From assembly GCA_039182515.1 (NCBI GenBank), contig JBCDCE010000011.1:1-64000 (forward strand): a stretch of 64,000 bases of DNA, written 5' to 3'. How positions within the stretch are numbered: position 1 is the first letter of the stretch; each line of letters begins with the position of its first letter. The notes beneath the pieces are model-generated. The model did not search any database and was not told the origin of the DNA. It saw nothing but the letters and a program-made list of their open reading frames with translations. Positions 34,125-43,373 of the stretch are shown one piece after another. Both the position numbers and the translations under genes were made by a program. The stretch is from JBCDCE01 sp039182515 (GTDB lineage: Bacteria > Pseudomonadota > Alphaproteobacteria > Rhodobacterales > Rhodobacteraceae).

Positions 34125-34715
34125 ATGCGCTATCAAATCACCGGAAAACAGATCGACATTGGCGAAGCTCTACAGACTCATGTGAAAGACGAATTGTCTC
34201 TCGTGATCGAAAAGTATGCAGAGCGACCGACCGATGCTACGGTGATTTTCTCAAAGAGCGCGCATGAATATGTATGTGAAACCATCGTTCACCTGTCTAC
34301 AGGGCTCACAGCACAGGCCAAAGCTCATGCCACCGAGATCTACGCCGCCTTTGATGCAGCAGGGGAAAAGATGGAAAAACAGCTGCGCAGGTACAAGCGT
34401 CGCTTAAAAGATCATCACAAAACACGTCCAGGACCTGTTGAACAGATGGCCGCTTCCTCCTATATCCTGGCAGCGACAGACACATCTGGCGAGATGGAGC
34501 CCGAAACGCTTCAACCTATGATCATCGCTGAGATGGAGACCAAAGTGCCGACCCTATCCGTGGGCGAGGCCGTTATGCAAATGGAAATAGCTGGCGCGCC
34601 CGTGCTGGTGTTTAAGGATGAAAAGAGTGCTGGTGTAAGTGTGGTTTACCGGCGCGATGATGGAAACATTGGGTGGATTGACCCCGCGAATGCCGGGTCA
34701 GCGCTACCCGCTTAA
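34125..34715 (+). CDS. hpf: Long-form ribosome hibernation promoting factor
   Basis: A 196-residue HPF. The N-terminal ribosome-binding domain (1-105) has YQITGKQIDIGEALQTHV and the basic helix QLRRYKRRLKDHHK. The C-terminal dimerisation domain (about 135-190) has VGEAVMQMEIAGAPVLVFKDE and VVYRRDDGNIGWI. The long form makes 100S ribosome dimers in stationary phase. TAAGGAG precedes the ATG. ptsN follows 18 bases downstream. Confidence 0.93.
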   Translation: MRYQITGKQIDIGEALQTHVKDELSLVIEKYAERPTDATVIFSKSAHEYVCETIVHLSTGLTAQAKAHATEIYAAFDAAGEKMEKQLRRYKRRLKDHHKTRPGPVEQMAASSYILAATDTSGEMEPETLQPMIIAEMETKVPTLSVGEAVMQMEIAGAPVLVFKDEKSAGVSVVYRRDDGNIGWIDPANAGSALPA

Positions 34716-34733
34716 GGCCAGTTAAGGACGCAC

Positions 34734-35198
34734 ATGGAAATTTCCGATATCCTCCTTCCAGAGGCCGTGAAGGTTTTTGCTGGTGCAAGCAGCAAAAAGC
34801 GGATGTTCATGGAACTGGCTGACGTGGCTCAGTCTGTGTATGGACTTGATGCGGCGAGCGTCTCAACGGCTTTGCTTGAGCGTGAAGAGCTTGGGCCCAC
34901 TGGCGTCGGAAGCGGTGTAGCTTTGCCACATGCTCGCTTGCCCGAAATTGATGGCGTAAAAGGCGTGTTTGTGCGTTTGGAACGTCCGCTCGATTTCGGT
35001 GCAGCAGATCGCCAACCTGTTGACCTTATGTTTGGACTTTTTGCTCCTGCCGAAAGCGGCGTCAGCCATCTCAAAGCCCTTGCCCTTGTCTCCCGAATGC
35101 TTCGCGACTCCAGTGTGTGCATGAAATTGCGCGCTAACGCGGACCCAGCCACATTGCATCTTTTGCTGACGTCTCATCCATCGACCAGAGCGGCATAA
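34734..35198 (+). CDS. ptsN: Nitrogen PTS EIIA component (PtsN)
   Basis: A 154-residue EIIA-type protein with the phospho-acceptor His66 in GVALPHARLP and the following DFGAADRQPVDLMFGLFAP. It is a regulatory phosphocarrier of the nitrogen-related phosphotransferase system, affecting potassium transport and stress responses. Its place after hpf is the usual order in proteobacteria. Confidence 0.93.
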   Translation: MEISDILLPEAVKVFAGASSKKRMFMELADVAQSVYGLDAASVSTALLEREELGPTGVGSGVALPHARLPEIDGVKGVFVRLERPLDFGAADRQPVDLMFGLFAPAESGVSHLKALALVSRMLRDSSVCMKLRANADPATLHLLLTSHPSTRAA

Positions 35199-35209
35199 GC
35201 TGAAAAGTC

Positions 35210-36631
35210 TTATATTTGCGGCACCCAATCCGAAAACCCGAAGGTTGCGTAGTCGCGCGGGTAAGCGGCGCGTACAACTGACTCAAGTTTAGCATTATAG
35301 ATCTCTTCAAGCGAAAAGGGCTGAGGGAGAGGCGGAACTGGTCTGATCGGAATGTTTTCAAGGCCCAACACGCTACTCAAATACGCGCAGTCTCCTGCTA
35401 ACGTCGCTGGCCGGCAGATCAGATCAAGTGGTGCAAACTGAGCGAATCCCTGGACCACTGAAACCTGACTGGCCCAATGAGCATCAACACGTAATGCTGT
35501 TTGACCTCCAAGATTCCGTTTCAAAAAAAGTAAGAACCGTTCGAAATTCTGTGCGTGGTCAGCTAGCCCATAGCCTTCAAGCGAGCCAGTTTTGGGAAGA
35601 ACAAGACCATGGGTCCCAATCAAAATTTGGCGTATTTTTCCAAATTCCCCCGATAAAATCTTATCGCAAAATACGTCGTGAGCGCGCTCAAGGGGGTGTG
35701 CGAGCAGACAAAAGCTTCTATGGTGAACCTGCAACTTTTTCCAAGCCCTCAGTGTTTTTTGCGTAAAACTGCCTTTTAGGGCGCCAGAGTCTTCTCCATC
35801 CAAATCTGCAAGCCACAGCTCAACGCTGTCATTGCGCGCTCCTGGAATAGGCGCAAACAGAAGGGGACTCTTCGGAGCTGCCAAATAGCTCGGAACGGCC
35901 GCTGCACGCCGTGGCTCAAAATTAGGCGTTCGGTTTAGATCAAAAACATCGCCTCCAGAGAGCGCCTCAACCATCTCATCATAATTTTCTACCTTTTCGG
36001 ATAGAGGTTCAGGGTTTTGCTTTTTGAGCGTTTGATCCAATCCTTCGAGCCGAGCCGCTACCCCCAAAAACGCGGCCAAACCATTGAGCATCTCTAAGTC
36101 AGACAAATCTTCATAGTCGAGATAGAAGGCTGTTTGACCGCTATGCTGCAGAGACTTGAGAATCTTAAGCTGCTGATCCTTTTGCACCAACACATGCTCG
36201 GTGAAGCTCTTGAGATCAAAAACTGCATGCGCGCGGCGGCTGTTTTTGACATTTGTCATCTTCCATTGATCGGTTTGCCGAACGATCCCTAGCGACACAT
36301 AGCTGTCGATCGGATTTCGGGTCAGCACAATCTTCGCACAAGTTGGATCCGCCATAACGAGATCAAAAACGCGAGCATCATGATCATGAAAGAACCGAAA
36401 ACCCACCAAATCGCTTTGCGCGGCGATTGCCTCTAGCAAAGCTTCGGGAGCCGCCTCGCGTGCAGAGAGATCAAAACCAAGAACCGTTTCGTTGTTCGGG
36501 GCTCCCACAAAGTGCGGGTTGAAAAGCTCACCCAAGCTCGACACGCCGGCAAGCGCGTTAAGGTTGCTTTCAAGAAAATTGGAGCCTGTCCGCATTTCGG
36601 CCAAGATCACAAAAGAGGTGAACCCCGCCAT
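35210..36631 (-). CDS. Tandem sulfotransferase-like protein
   Basis: A 473-residue protein. The N-terminal half resembles Stf0-type sulfotransferases: the 5' PAPS-binding segment FVILAEMRTGSNFLESNL (6-23) and the 3'-phosphate segment IVLTRNPIDSYVSLGIV near 102. The C-terminal half (about 250-473) looks like a second, diverged sulfotransferase of the polysaccharide-modifying type (KKLQVHHRSFCLLAHPLERA). The start overlaps the GT14 gene by one base (TGATG), so the two are coupled. It probably adds sulfate to a surface glycan made by the neighbouring glycosyltransferases. cysQ nearby would remove the PAP by-product. Confidence 0.75.
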   Translation of the reverse strand: MAGFTSFVILAEMRTGSNFLESNLNALAGVSSLGELFNPHFVGAPNNETVLGFDLSAREAAPEALLEAIAAQSDLVGFRFFHDHDARVFDLVMADPTCAKIVLTRNPIDSYVSLGIVRQTDQWKMTNVKNSRRAHAVFDLKSFTEHVLVQKDQQLKILKSLQHSGQTAFYLDYEDLSDLEMLNGLAAFLGVAARLEGLDQTLKKQNPEPLSEKVENYDEMVEALSGGDVFDLNRTPNFEPRRAAAVPSYLAAPKSPLLFAPIPGARNDSVELWLADLDGEDSGALKGSFTQKTLRAWKKLQVHHRSFCLLAHPLERAHDVFCDKILSGEFGKIRQILIGTHGLVLPKTGSLEGYGLADHAQNFERFLLFLKRNLGGQTALRVDAHWASQVSVVQGFAQFAPLDLICRPATLAGDCAYLSSVLGLENIPIRPVPPLPQPFSLEEIYNAKLESVVRAAYPRDYATFGFSDWVPQI

Positions 36632-38337
36632 CAGCGCTTCACCAGATAAGGTTTACGCCCTTGAGGCTGTTTGACGATGGCTTCGCTATCGGCTGGGAAA
36701 TCACCCATCAAATAAGGATGCATCCCTTGGTTTTTTAGGTTTTGCAAAAATTGGCCAAACCCTAAAAGCTCAACCATCTGCGGAACAGCGGTGAGCCTGC
36801 GCATGGGGCGCTGCCCCATGTCATCGATGATGGATTGCAAGGGCTCCATCGGCGTTTCAACAAAATCTGCCAAAGGCCAAATTTTGACCCGAGCTTTTGT
36901 ATGGGCATGGCGGCATTTAGCGAGAAACGCGGTCTCGATGCGCTGCAACTCAGCCGCTTCTCGGCGCACATCGCGAAAATCGCGATTGCTGACAAAGAGC
37001 GGTAAGGCCCAAGCCCCCGTCACGATCGAAATCTGTGCATTTTGATCTCTTACCAGCAGATCAGTGACTTTTTGTTCGTCGCGTGGACTGAATTGAAAGC
37101 ACTGGCGCTCGCCCCGTGTGTTCCAAATCATGCTTTTTAGAAAAGCTTTGGGATCATAATCCCGAATCTTTGCAGCCGCGCTCAAACCACCGCTAAAGAC
37201 AGCTCCACGCCCGAAAAATTCTGCACGCTCAGGCGCAAACAAATGCCCATGGATACGAGCAGAGGTCACCCGTGCCAACCAATCTTCAAAATCCACAAAG
37301 AGATCCGTGAAGCCGCAAAAGACCGAATAAGGCGCACTTGTCAAAGAACCCTCCCAACCCTCCCGTGGCATCCGACTTTGCATATAAAGCCCTGAACGCC
37401 CCCGCGTACGGCGATCAACGGCCTTTGAAAAGATACGGTCAATTTTGCTTGGTGTTGGCTCGGTTTGATTAAGCGTACCATCGGTATTTTGCAAAAACAT
37501 TGCATAGAGCTTATCCGCTTTAGGCCAAATTTTACGGGCCACAAAACAGTCTGAACGGCGCAGAAGCTGTAGGTGATCATCATAAAAGATGTGGGGTTTG
37601 CCTTGGAAATCAAACTTGGACAGGGTCAAAGAACGGCTTTCGATACGCCTGGAATAAACCCGCGCGAGCGTCTGAAAGTAGCTCTCATCTGGAATCCAAA
37701 CTTTTTTGAAATAAGCATCAAAAACCTTGCGGCGGGGATCTTGCAAAATTGCCGTAAGGGTTTGGCGGGTCAAACACCACCACTGCGATCCCATATGCGG
37801 TTCAAGCGCTTCAGGGATGCTGCGTTGAAAGCCAACGCGCCGTTGCAGCTCGACATAGGCATCAAACAAAGACCGCTGACGCTTCCATGAAAAGGGAAAC
37901 CGAAGGGTGAAGCGCTCCCGGTCCAAGCCGCCGATTGTCCACTGTACTTCATCAATCGTGGCACTTTCGATAAAGTCCGTTGTGGGCCGATCTAGAAGGT
38001 AGGTTTTGAGATCTGAGATGGGGCGCAAAGGCAAACAGGCGCCTGAGGCAAGATAGACATGCGCAACCTCTTTGTGCAGCGATAAGATCTGTTCGCAGGC
38101 TGCCTGGGTTGCAGAAACTAGACCCCACGATCCCCACTCACAGCGTTTGCGAGCCGAGAAGGAAACGTTTGGCAGGTCTGAAAGCGCCTCGACAAAATCA
38201 TCATAAGTCTTTTTGTCGACGATCCTATCGACGTGAATAACGACCGGACATCCTTGAACGGCCCAATGCCGCGCCACCTGCTCTGCACGTGGCAAAGCTG
38301 TATGGACCAACATCACAACCCCAACATTCACGCCCAA
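36631..38337 (-). CDS. Core-2/I-branching type glycosyltransferase (GT14-like)
   Basis: A 568-residue protein. The first 280 residues match the core-2 branching beta-1,6-N-acetylglucosaminyltransferase family: VVIHVDRIVD, the acceptor segment VYLASGACLPLRPI, MGSQWWCLTR and IPDESYFQTL. The rest (about 300-568) is a family-specific extension common in Rhodobacteraceae proteins of this type (DUF5928-like). It probably adds sugars to a surface polysaccharide. It is coupled to the genes on both sides by short overlaps. Confidence 0.8.
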   Translation of the reverse strand: MGVNVGVVMLVHTALPRAEQVARHWAVQGCPVVIHVDRIVDKKTYDDFVEALSDLPNVSFSARKRCEWGSWGLVSATQAACEQILSLHKEVAHVYLASGACLPLRPISDLKTYLLDRPTTDFIESATIDEVQWTIGGLDRERFTLRFPFSWKRQRSLFDAYVELQRRVGFQRSIPEALEPHMGSQWWCLTRQTLTAILQDPRRKVFDAYFKKVWIPDESYFQTLARVYSRRIESRSLTLSKFDFQGKPHIFYDDHLQLLRRSDCFVARKIWPKADKLYAMFLQNTDGTLNQTEPTPSKIDRIFSKAVDRRTRGRSGLYMQSRMPREGWEGSLTSAPYSVFCGFTDLFVDFEDWLARVTSARIHGHLFAPERAEFFGRGAVFSGGLSAAAKIRDYDPKAFLKSMIWNTRGERQCFQFSPRDEQKVTDLLVRDQNAQISIVTGAWALPLFVSNRDFRDVRREAAELQRIETAFLAKCRHAHTKARVKIWPLADFVETPMEPLQSIIDDMGQRPMRRLTAVPQMVELLGFGQFLQNLKNQGMHPYLMGDFPADSEAIVKQPQGRKPYLVKR

Positions 38338-39338
38338 TTTCCTTTCGACATCAATCCAAGGATCTCAAGCTGTCGCCAATTGATGTATTTCTCAGACCAC
38401 TTGCACCACAAAACTGGGCCATCCGCACCAGACTTGGCATAGGTCTTATACTCATCTGGCGGCGCAAAATGCTCTTTACGTTCAATCTCTTCACGGGCTT
38501 TGGCCGAAAAGGTATCGATAAACTTCGCGTGCAGCAGGCATCCGGATGCCTTCTCGCCGCCCCACTCATCGTAAGTTAAATTGAGCCCGCGTGGCAGCAG
38601 CATGTGGGTTGAGCTGACATAAGCATAACGGCGATCCCATTTCACAAGTGGGATTTTATTGAGCGCCGGCGCGTCCTCTGGCTTTTGATCAAAGAAAAGC
38701 CGCATGCGCGGCCCGCCTTGAATCCAAGTGTTGCGATAGAGCGGATTGAGGGATTGCATATAGTTGCCGGGATCAAACCAAGACAAAATTTCAAAGGGAT
38801 CTTGGCCAACGTGGTAAGTCTCTTCACCCACTGCCTCTTTGGGATACATGTCCAAAATCATGGCTGAAAAAGACTTGATCGCGGACGCATCCAACCAATC
38901 CGTCAGTGCAGGCAAAGGCCGTGTATCGCAAAATGGGTAGACAAAAAATTCATCTGCGTCGACGGTCAAACACCAGTGGTCATGGGCGTATTTCATCTGC
39001 AGCCAAGTGAGCCAATCCATACCAAAACGCGCCTGCTTGTAACTGGCTTTCGTGGACCACAAAGACACATCTTTCTGGCATTGCAAAAACTCCGCTCCAC
39101 CGTCCGTCGATCCGTTGTCGACGATTAGAAAATGGCTAACGCCAAGATCGCGGTAGTAATTCAGGAAATAAGGCAGACGCACATATTCATTGCGCATCGT
39201 CATGAATAACAAAACATCACCGCTGGCGATGCGTTTTGTTCGGTCTTCACGGCATTTGAGAGCAAAAGACTTTCGCAGCGCACGGATCCGAAGGCGCCGC
39301 CGCCTCAGTCTTAGCCGGTAATTTGTCACCCAGCCCAA
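38328..39338 (-). CDS. Family 2-like glycosyltransferase A
   Basis: A 336-residue glycosyltransferase of the Glyco_tranf_2_4 type. A TTG start at 39338 is supported by AGGAGAG 5 bases before it. A very basic N-terminal stretch (YRLRLRRRRLRIRALRK) precedes FMTMRNEYVRLPYFLNYYR, VDNGSTDGG and the donor-site motif LTVDADEFFVYP. It overlaps the GT14 gene by 10 bases. The paralogue at 39442-40404 is strongly similar, including KTYKQARFGMDWLTWLQ-like and SSTHMLLPRGLN segments. Confidence 0.85.
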   Translation of the reverse strand: MGWVTNYRLRLRRRRLRIRALRKSFALKCREDRTKRIASGDVLLFMTMRNEYVRLPYFLNYYRDLGVSHFLIVDNGSTDGGAEFLQCQKDVSLWSTKASYKQARFGMDWLTWLQMKYAHDHWCLTVDADEFFVYPFCDTRPLPALTDWLDASAIKSFSAMILDMYPKEAVGEETYHVGQDPFEILSWFDPGNYMQSLNPLYRNTWIQGGPRMRLFFDQKPEDAPALNKIPLVKWDRRYAYVSSTHMLLPRGLNLTYDEWGGEKASGCLLHAKFIDTFSAKAREEIERKEHFAPPDEYKTYAKSGADGPVLWCKWSEKYINWRQLEILGLMSKGNWA

Positions 39339-39441
39339 GATGCTCTCCTCTTACCTGTGCTGCAGCATTCTGCGGCTCAGAGGCTTTATGCCCTTTTGGA
39401 AACAATAACTTGTGAACAACCTCACGGCAATGCGCCTTGCT

Positions 39442-40404
39442 TTATCCTGTCCAGGATCCGCGCTGGATCAAACCCAAAGCTTCCAGTTGGTCGGTGCCTT
39501 CATAAGTTACCGAGCTCGCGTCGCTCAAATCGAGCGCATCCGTGATCCGATCATAATAAAGCTCATACCGTTCCGGGTGAGTGAAGTGCTCTTGACGCAG
39601 TTTTTCTTCGCGCGACTTATTCACTACTTCAGGGAGGAACTTGGCATGCAGCAACGCACCTGTGGGGCGATTCAAACGCGCATCAAAGGCGGTGTTAAGG
39701 TTTCTGGGTAAGGCCACATGGGTTGAACTGACATAGGCATAAGACCTGCGCCAATCCACAAGAGGTATTTTGTGAAGATGTGGAGCGTACGAAGGCTCAT
39801 TTGCGAAAAAAACGCGTGCTCGTGGGCCTCCCTTTATGGAAATATTTCCATATCGGCGCTGAAACTCCCAAATATACCCACTTGGATCAAACTGAGACGC
39901 AACGTCCCAAAATGCTTGGCCAGGTTTATAGGCCACAGTGCCGAGTGCCGACTGAGGATAGAGGTCCAACATGAGCGCCCCAAAACTCGGGATTTTTTGA
40001 GCGCGTAAGTAAGTTGTAAGCGACTTTAAATTGCTATTTGAACCGCCCGGCAGAACAAGGCATTCGTCCGCGTCCAACGTGAGCGCCCAACGCCCTCGCG
40101 CGTAGCGTAGATGCAGCAACGTGAGCCAATCCATCCCAAACCGGGACGACTTGTAGCTTTGATCCGTGAAAAAAAGCGAAACATCCTTTTGGGCATTTAG
40201 GAAGTCATGCGTTCCGTCGTTGCTGTTGTTATCGACAATGTAAAAGTGATCTACGCCCAGCGCACGATGATGGTCTAAAAAGAACGGGAGCCGAGTGACC
40301 TCGTTACGCACACAGGCAAAACCTAGAATTGATTGATTTCCGATGGATGGAGAGCGGTGTGACGCCGCCAGAAGCTGATGGCGCGCCCGAAGAGCACGCC
40401 ACAA
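39442..40404 (-). CDS. Family 2-like glycosyltransferase B (paralogue of A)
   Basis: A 320-residue glycosyltransferase: CVRNEVTRLPFFLDHHR, VDNNSNDGT, LTLDADECLVLPG and YAYVSSTHVALPRNLN parallel gene A. The only usable start in frame is TTG 40404, which lacks a ribosome binding site. Similarity to gene A continues upstream of it (WAAYRLRIKRKVLL in frame), yet no ATG, GTG or TTG occurs before the galU stop. The true start may be a rare codon, or the 5' end may be damaged. It lies just downstream of galU in the same direction. Confidence 0.8.
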   Translation of the reverse strand: MWRALRARHQLLAASHRSPSIGNQSILGFACVRNEVTRLPFFLDHHRALGVDHFYIVDNNSNDGTHDFLNAQKDVSLFFTDQSYKSSRFGMDWLTLLHLRYARGRWALTLDADECLVLPGGSNSNLKSLTTYLRAQKIPSFGALMLDLYPQSALGTVAYKPGQAFWDVASQFDPSGYIWEFQRRYGNISIKGGPRARVFFANEPSYAPHLHKIPLVDWRRSYAYVSSTHVALPRNLNTAFDARLNRPTGALLHAKFLPEVVNKSREEKLRQEHFTHPERYELYYDRITDALDLSDASSVTYEGTDQLEALGLIQRGSWTG

Positions 40405-40481
40405 CAGAACTTTGCGTTTTATGCGAAGCCTGTAAGCCGCCCATAAAGGGTATGGGCTCGGCTCACGTGAAGGCGCGCTGG

Positions 40482-41375
40482 CTATTGCGCAGCCTTTTGC
40501 ACTGCAACCATCTGCTCAAGATAGTCCGCAAACTCATGGCGCAGTTCATCACGGGCGAGGCCAAAGGCAACGGTTGCTTGCAAAAAGCCTGCCTTAGAGC
40601 CGCAATCGAAACGCTGACCACGGAACCGCAGACCGTAAACGTCCCGACCAGATGTAATTTCGTCTGCAATCGCATCCGTGAGTTGAATTTCTCCACCCGC
40701 TCCGGACTTGAGACGATTGAGGTTGCTTAAGACTTTCGGTGACAGAATGTACCGGCCGATCACAGCGAGGTTCGAAGGCGCTTCTTCCTGGGGCGGCTTT
40801 TCGACCATACCTGAGACAGACACCATCGTACCGAAATCTTCTTTTACATCGAGCACACCGTAAGAACTAGTTTTCTCAGGCGGGACTTCCATAGCCGCAA
40901 CCATAGAGCCGCCAGTTTCTTCATAGGCTTCAACCATCTGCTGCAAGCAGGGTTTTTCCGCTGCGATAACGTCATCAGGCAAAATGACCGCAAAGGGCTC
41001 GTTGCCAACAAGGCGGCGGGCGCACCACACTGCATGACCCAGGCCAAGCGCTTTATGCTGGCGAATATAGGCAATAGCACCACTGTCCATGTTGGTGTTT
41101 TTGAGGGTATCCAGGAGCTCGTTTTTGCCCTTCTTACGTAACTCAGCTTCGAGCTGGGGCGCATGATCAAAGTAGTCTTCCAGAGCGCCTTTTCCACGGG
41201 ACGTTACAAAAATGAACTCTTTAATACCAGCCGCACGCGCTTCATCGATTGCATATTGGATTAAAGGGCGATCCACGAGGGTCATGATTTCTTTTGGCAC
41301 CGACTTCGTTGCTGGGAGGAAACGGGTCCCCATACCAGCGACTGGGAAGATTGCTTTTGTAACTTTCTTGCGCAT
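40482..41375 (-). CDS. galU: UTP-glucose-1-phosphate uridylyltransferase
   Basis: A 297-residue nucleotidyltransferase with the GalU signature FPVAGMGTRFLPATKSVPKE at the N-terminus, the active-site segment LPDDVIA and the KAGFLQATVAFGLARDEL end. It makes UDP-glucose for surface polysaccharides. GGTAGGGG precedes the ATG. It heads the glycosyltransferase genes on this strand. Confidence 0.95.
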   Translation of the reverse strand: MRKKVTKAIFPVAGMGTRFLPATKSVPKEIMTLVDRPLIQYAIDEARAAGIKEFIFVTSRGKGALEDYFDHAPQLEAELRKKGKNELLDTLKNTNMDSGAIAYIRQHKALGLGHAVWCARRLVGNEPFAVILPDDVIAAEKPCLQQMVEAYEETGGSMVAAMEVPPEKTSSYGVLDVKEDFGTMVSVSGMVEKPPQEEAPSNLAVIGRYILSPKVLSNLNRLKSGAGGEIQLTDAIADEITSGRDVYGLRFRGQRFDCGSKAGFLQATVAFGLARDELRHEFADYLEQMVAVQKAAQ

Positions 41376-41600
41376 GCCCCTACCTTTTCTCCCGTACTGC
41401 TCCGCCGAGCCACTTAACTTCTAAGGCTATTTGCCAATACATTAGGGCCAGAGTGTGACTTCAAGATAAACAATTCTAGACCATCACCTATCTCTGTTCC
41501 CAGATCTCCATCAATTTTTATCGAGAGTACCGCCTGTTCTACCGTTGATTTCGTGAAAACTGTGGCGGGATTTCGCGCTTTGATCGAAATTCAGCAATTT

Positions 41601-41635
41601 TTTGCACAGAGCTCCAGAGAGAACTCCTGTGCAAA
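41601..41635. repeat. 9-bp inverted repeat in the galU-kdsB gap
   Basis: TTTGCACAG (41601-41609) pairs with CTGTGCAAA (41627-41635) around a 17-base loop. Neither direction has a T run directly after the stem, although TTTTT precedes it on the plus strand. Could be an operator or an RNA end. The rest of the 296-bp gap shows nothing else. Confidence 0.45.
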
Positions 41636-41671
41636 CGTCTCTACAAGAATCAAACACCCCACTTACCCCAC

Positions 41672-42460
41672 CTAAGCGATGTTCATTTGCGCCATCATGC
41701 TTTCAATTTTCGGGACGTCCTGGGGATTATTAAGCTCCCAAAACTGCCGTCCCTTAGGATCCACCTCGACACAGAGCACTTTCAAGCCCGCATCGAGAAA
41801 CCGCAGTTGCTCTAGACCTTCTGTTTGCTCCAAGAGACTTTCGGGCATCTTTGCGTAACTTTCAAGCGCATTTGGCCTATAGGCGTAGACACCAACGTGG
41901 TGAAAGGCCGGTACATCGAGACCGTCTGCACCAAACGGCAGAACTTCTTTGGAAAAATAAAGGCCCTGCATTTCAGAAGACACAACTGCTGTGGTGGCCC
42001 CAACCCGCCCCGCCCGACGATCTTCACGCAGATCTTCCAGCATGCTTGGCGAACACTTTAAAACTGGTGTCGCAACACCAGCGTCTGGCGAATTCTGTAG
42101 TCCGTCCAACAGATCAGAGACAAACCAAGGGGGAGTAAGCGGAGCATCCCCCTGCAGATTAACCACATAGTCAAAAGATTCAGATAATTGCGTCAGTACT
42201 TCAGCGCATCGCTCTGTGCCATTTCGAGCTTCGCTCGACGTCATGACAACCTCGGCTCCAAACGCTTCACTAGCTTCTTTGATCCGCTGATCATCAGTCG
42301 CGACAACAACACGGTCTATATCTTCAATCTGCAAGGCTGTATTCCAGGTGCGCTCAATAAGGGATTTGGACACACCAGTGGCGCCCTTAAGGAGCTCAAG
42401 CGGTTTACCCGGAAAACGACTACTGGCGTAGCGCGCTGGAATAACAATCAAGATCGACAT
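41672..42460 (-). CDS. kdsB: CMP-Kdo synthetase
   Basis: A 262-residue cytidylyltransferase with VIPARYASSRFPGKPL at the N-terminus, VVVATDD, VNLQGDAPL and the HVGVYAYR segment typical of KdsB. It activates Kdo with CTP for lipopolysaccharide or capsule. It is followed at 12 bases upstream by cysQ on the same strand, so the two are probably co-transcribed. Confidence 0.92.
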   Translation of the reverse strand: MSILIVIPARYASSRFPGKPLELLKGATGVSKSLIERTWNTALQIEDIDRVVVATDDQRIKEASEAFGAEVVMTSSEARNGTERCAEVLTQLSESFDYVVNLQGDAPLTPPWFVSDLLDGLQNSPDAGVATPVLKCSPSMLEDLREDRRAGRVGATTAVVSSEMQGLYFSKEVLPFGADGLDVPAFHHVGVYAYRPNALESYAKMPESLLEQTEGLEQLRFLDAGLKVLCVEVDPKGRQFWELNNPQDVPKIESMMAQMNIA

Positions 42461-42472
42461 CTTTTTTCGTCT

Positions 42473-43255
42473 TTAATTTGAAGCGGGCGCTAAGTTCACG
42501 CCTGGCACAAAAGCAATGAAGAACCCATTTGCATAGCCCGGCTTTCCGTAGGGCATTTTGCCATGGTCTTCAAAGCTGACCACATCACCACCCGCAGCAG
42601 AAAGTACGGCATGGCCAGCCGCAATGTCCCATTCCATGGTCCGACCAAGACGCGGATAAAGATCTGCCTCGCCGGTGGCCAAGAGACAGAACTTCAAAGA
42701 TGAGCCTGCGCTTTTGAGGTCTCCCACAGAGTATTGGGAAATATAAGCATCCGTTGCCGCATCGCGGTGCGATTTAGACGCCACAACGCGCAAAGCGCTA
42801 GGATCCGGCGTCGCGACAGAAAGGGGTTTGCTTTCACCACCGACGATCTCAACTGCTTTGCCCTCGGCTGTCGTCAAAAACATCCGGTCCAAGGCCGGCG
42901 CATAAACAACACCACGTGTCGGTGTCCCATTTTCAACCAAAGCAATGTTTACTGTAAACTCGCCCCGACGGTTGATGAATTCCTTCGTTCCATCAAGCGG
43001 ATCCACAATAATGAAGCTCGCAGCCGTTTGAGAGTGCGTACCTGCCTCTTCTTCCGTGACAATTAGGACGTCTGGAAAGGCAGATTTAAGACCCGCAAGA
43101 ATGATGGCATCTGCGGCTTTGTCCGCTTTTGTGACGGGACTATCATCGGATTTCGCTTCAACGCCGAAATCCTCTGATTGGTAAATTTCCATGATAGCAG
43201 CGCCAGCTTGGCGCGCCAATTGCTCAATTACCTCTGCAAAGCGCTCGTAGTCCAT
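42473..43255 (-). CDS. cysQ: 3'(2'),5'-bisphosphate nucleotidase (CysQ)
   Basis: An inositol-monophosphatase-fold enzyme of 260 residues with the metal motifs EEEAG, DPLDGTKEFI and EWDIAAGHAVL. CysQ hydrolyses 3'-phosphoadenosine 5'-phosphate left after sulfation, which fits with the sulfotransferase gene nearby. The start at ATG 43255 is preferred to 43267 because AAGG abuts the first ATG, too close to serve it. Both remain possible. Confidence 0.88.
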   Translation of the reverse strand: MDYERFAEVIEQLARQAGAAIMEIYQSEDFGVEAKSDDSPVTKADKAADAIILAGLKSAFPDVLIVTEEEAGTHSQTAASFIIVDPLDGTKEFINRRGEFTVNIALVENGTPTRGVVYAPALDRMFLTTAEGKAVEIVGGESKPLSVATPDPSALRVVASKSHRDAATDAYISQYSVGDLKSAGSSLKFCLLATGEADLYPRLGRTMEWDIAAGHAVLSAAGGDVVSFEDHGKMPYGKPGYANGFFIAFVPGVNLAPASN

Positions 43256-43373
43256 ACTTCGCCACATCCTTCATGTGTTTATTTGTTAAGATCAAATGTG
43301 CTAAAGTCTTATGAGCGGTGAACGACAAATGAGCAACCAATGCCCTACCCGCACATCGAGGCAATAAGCAGAT

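Noticed and set aside
41601..41635. Terminator for kdsB
   Set aside because: The 9-bp stem is perfect, but no T run follows it on the minus strand.
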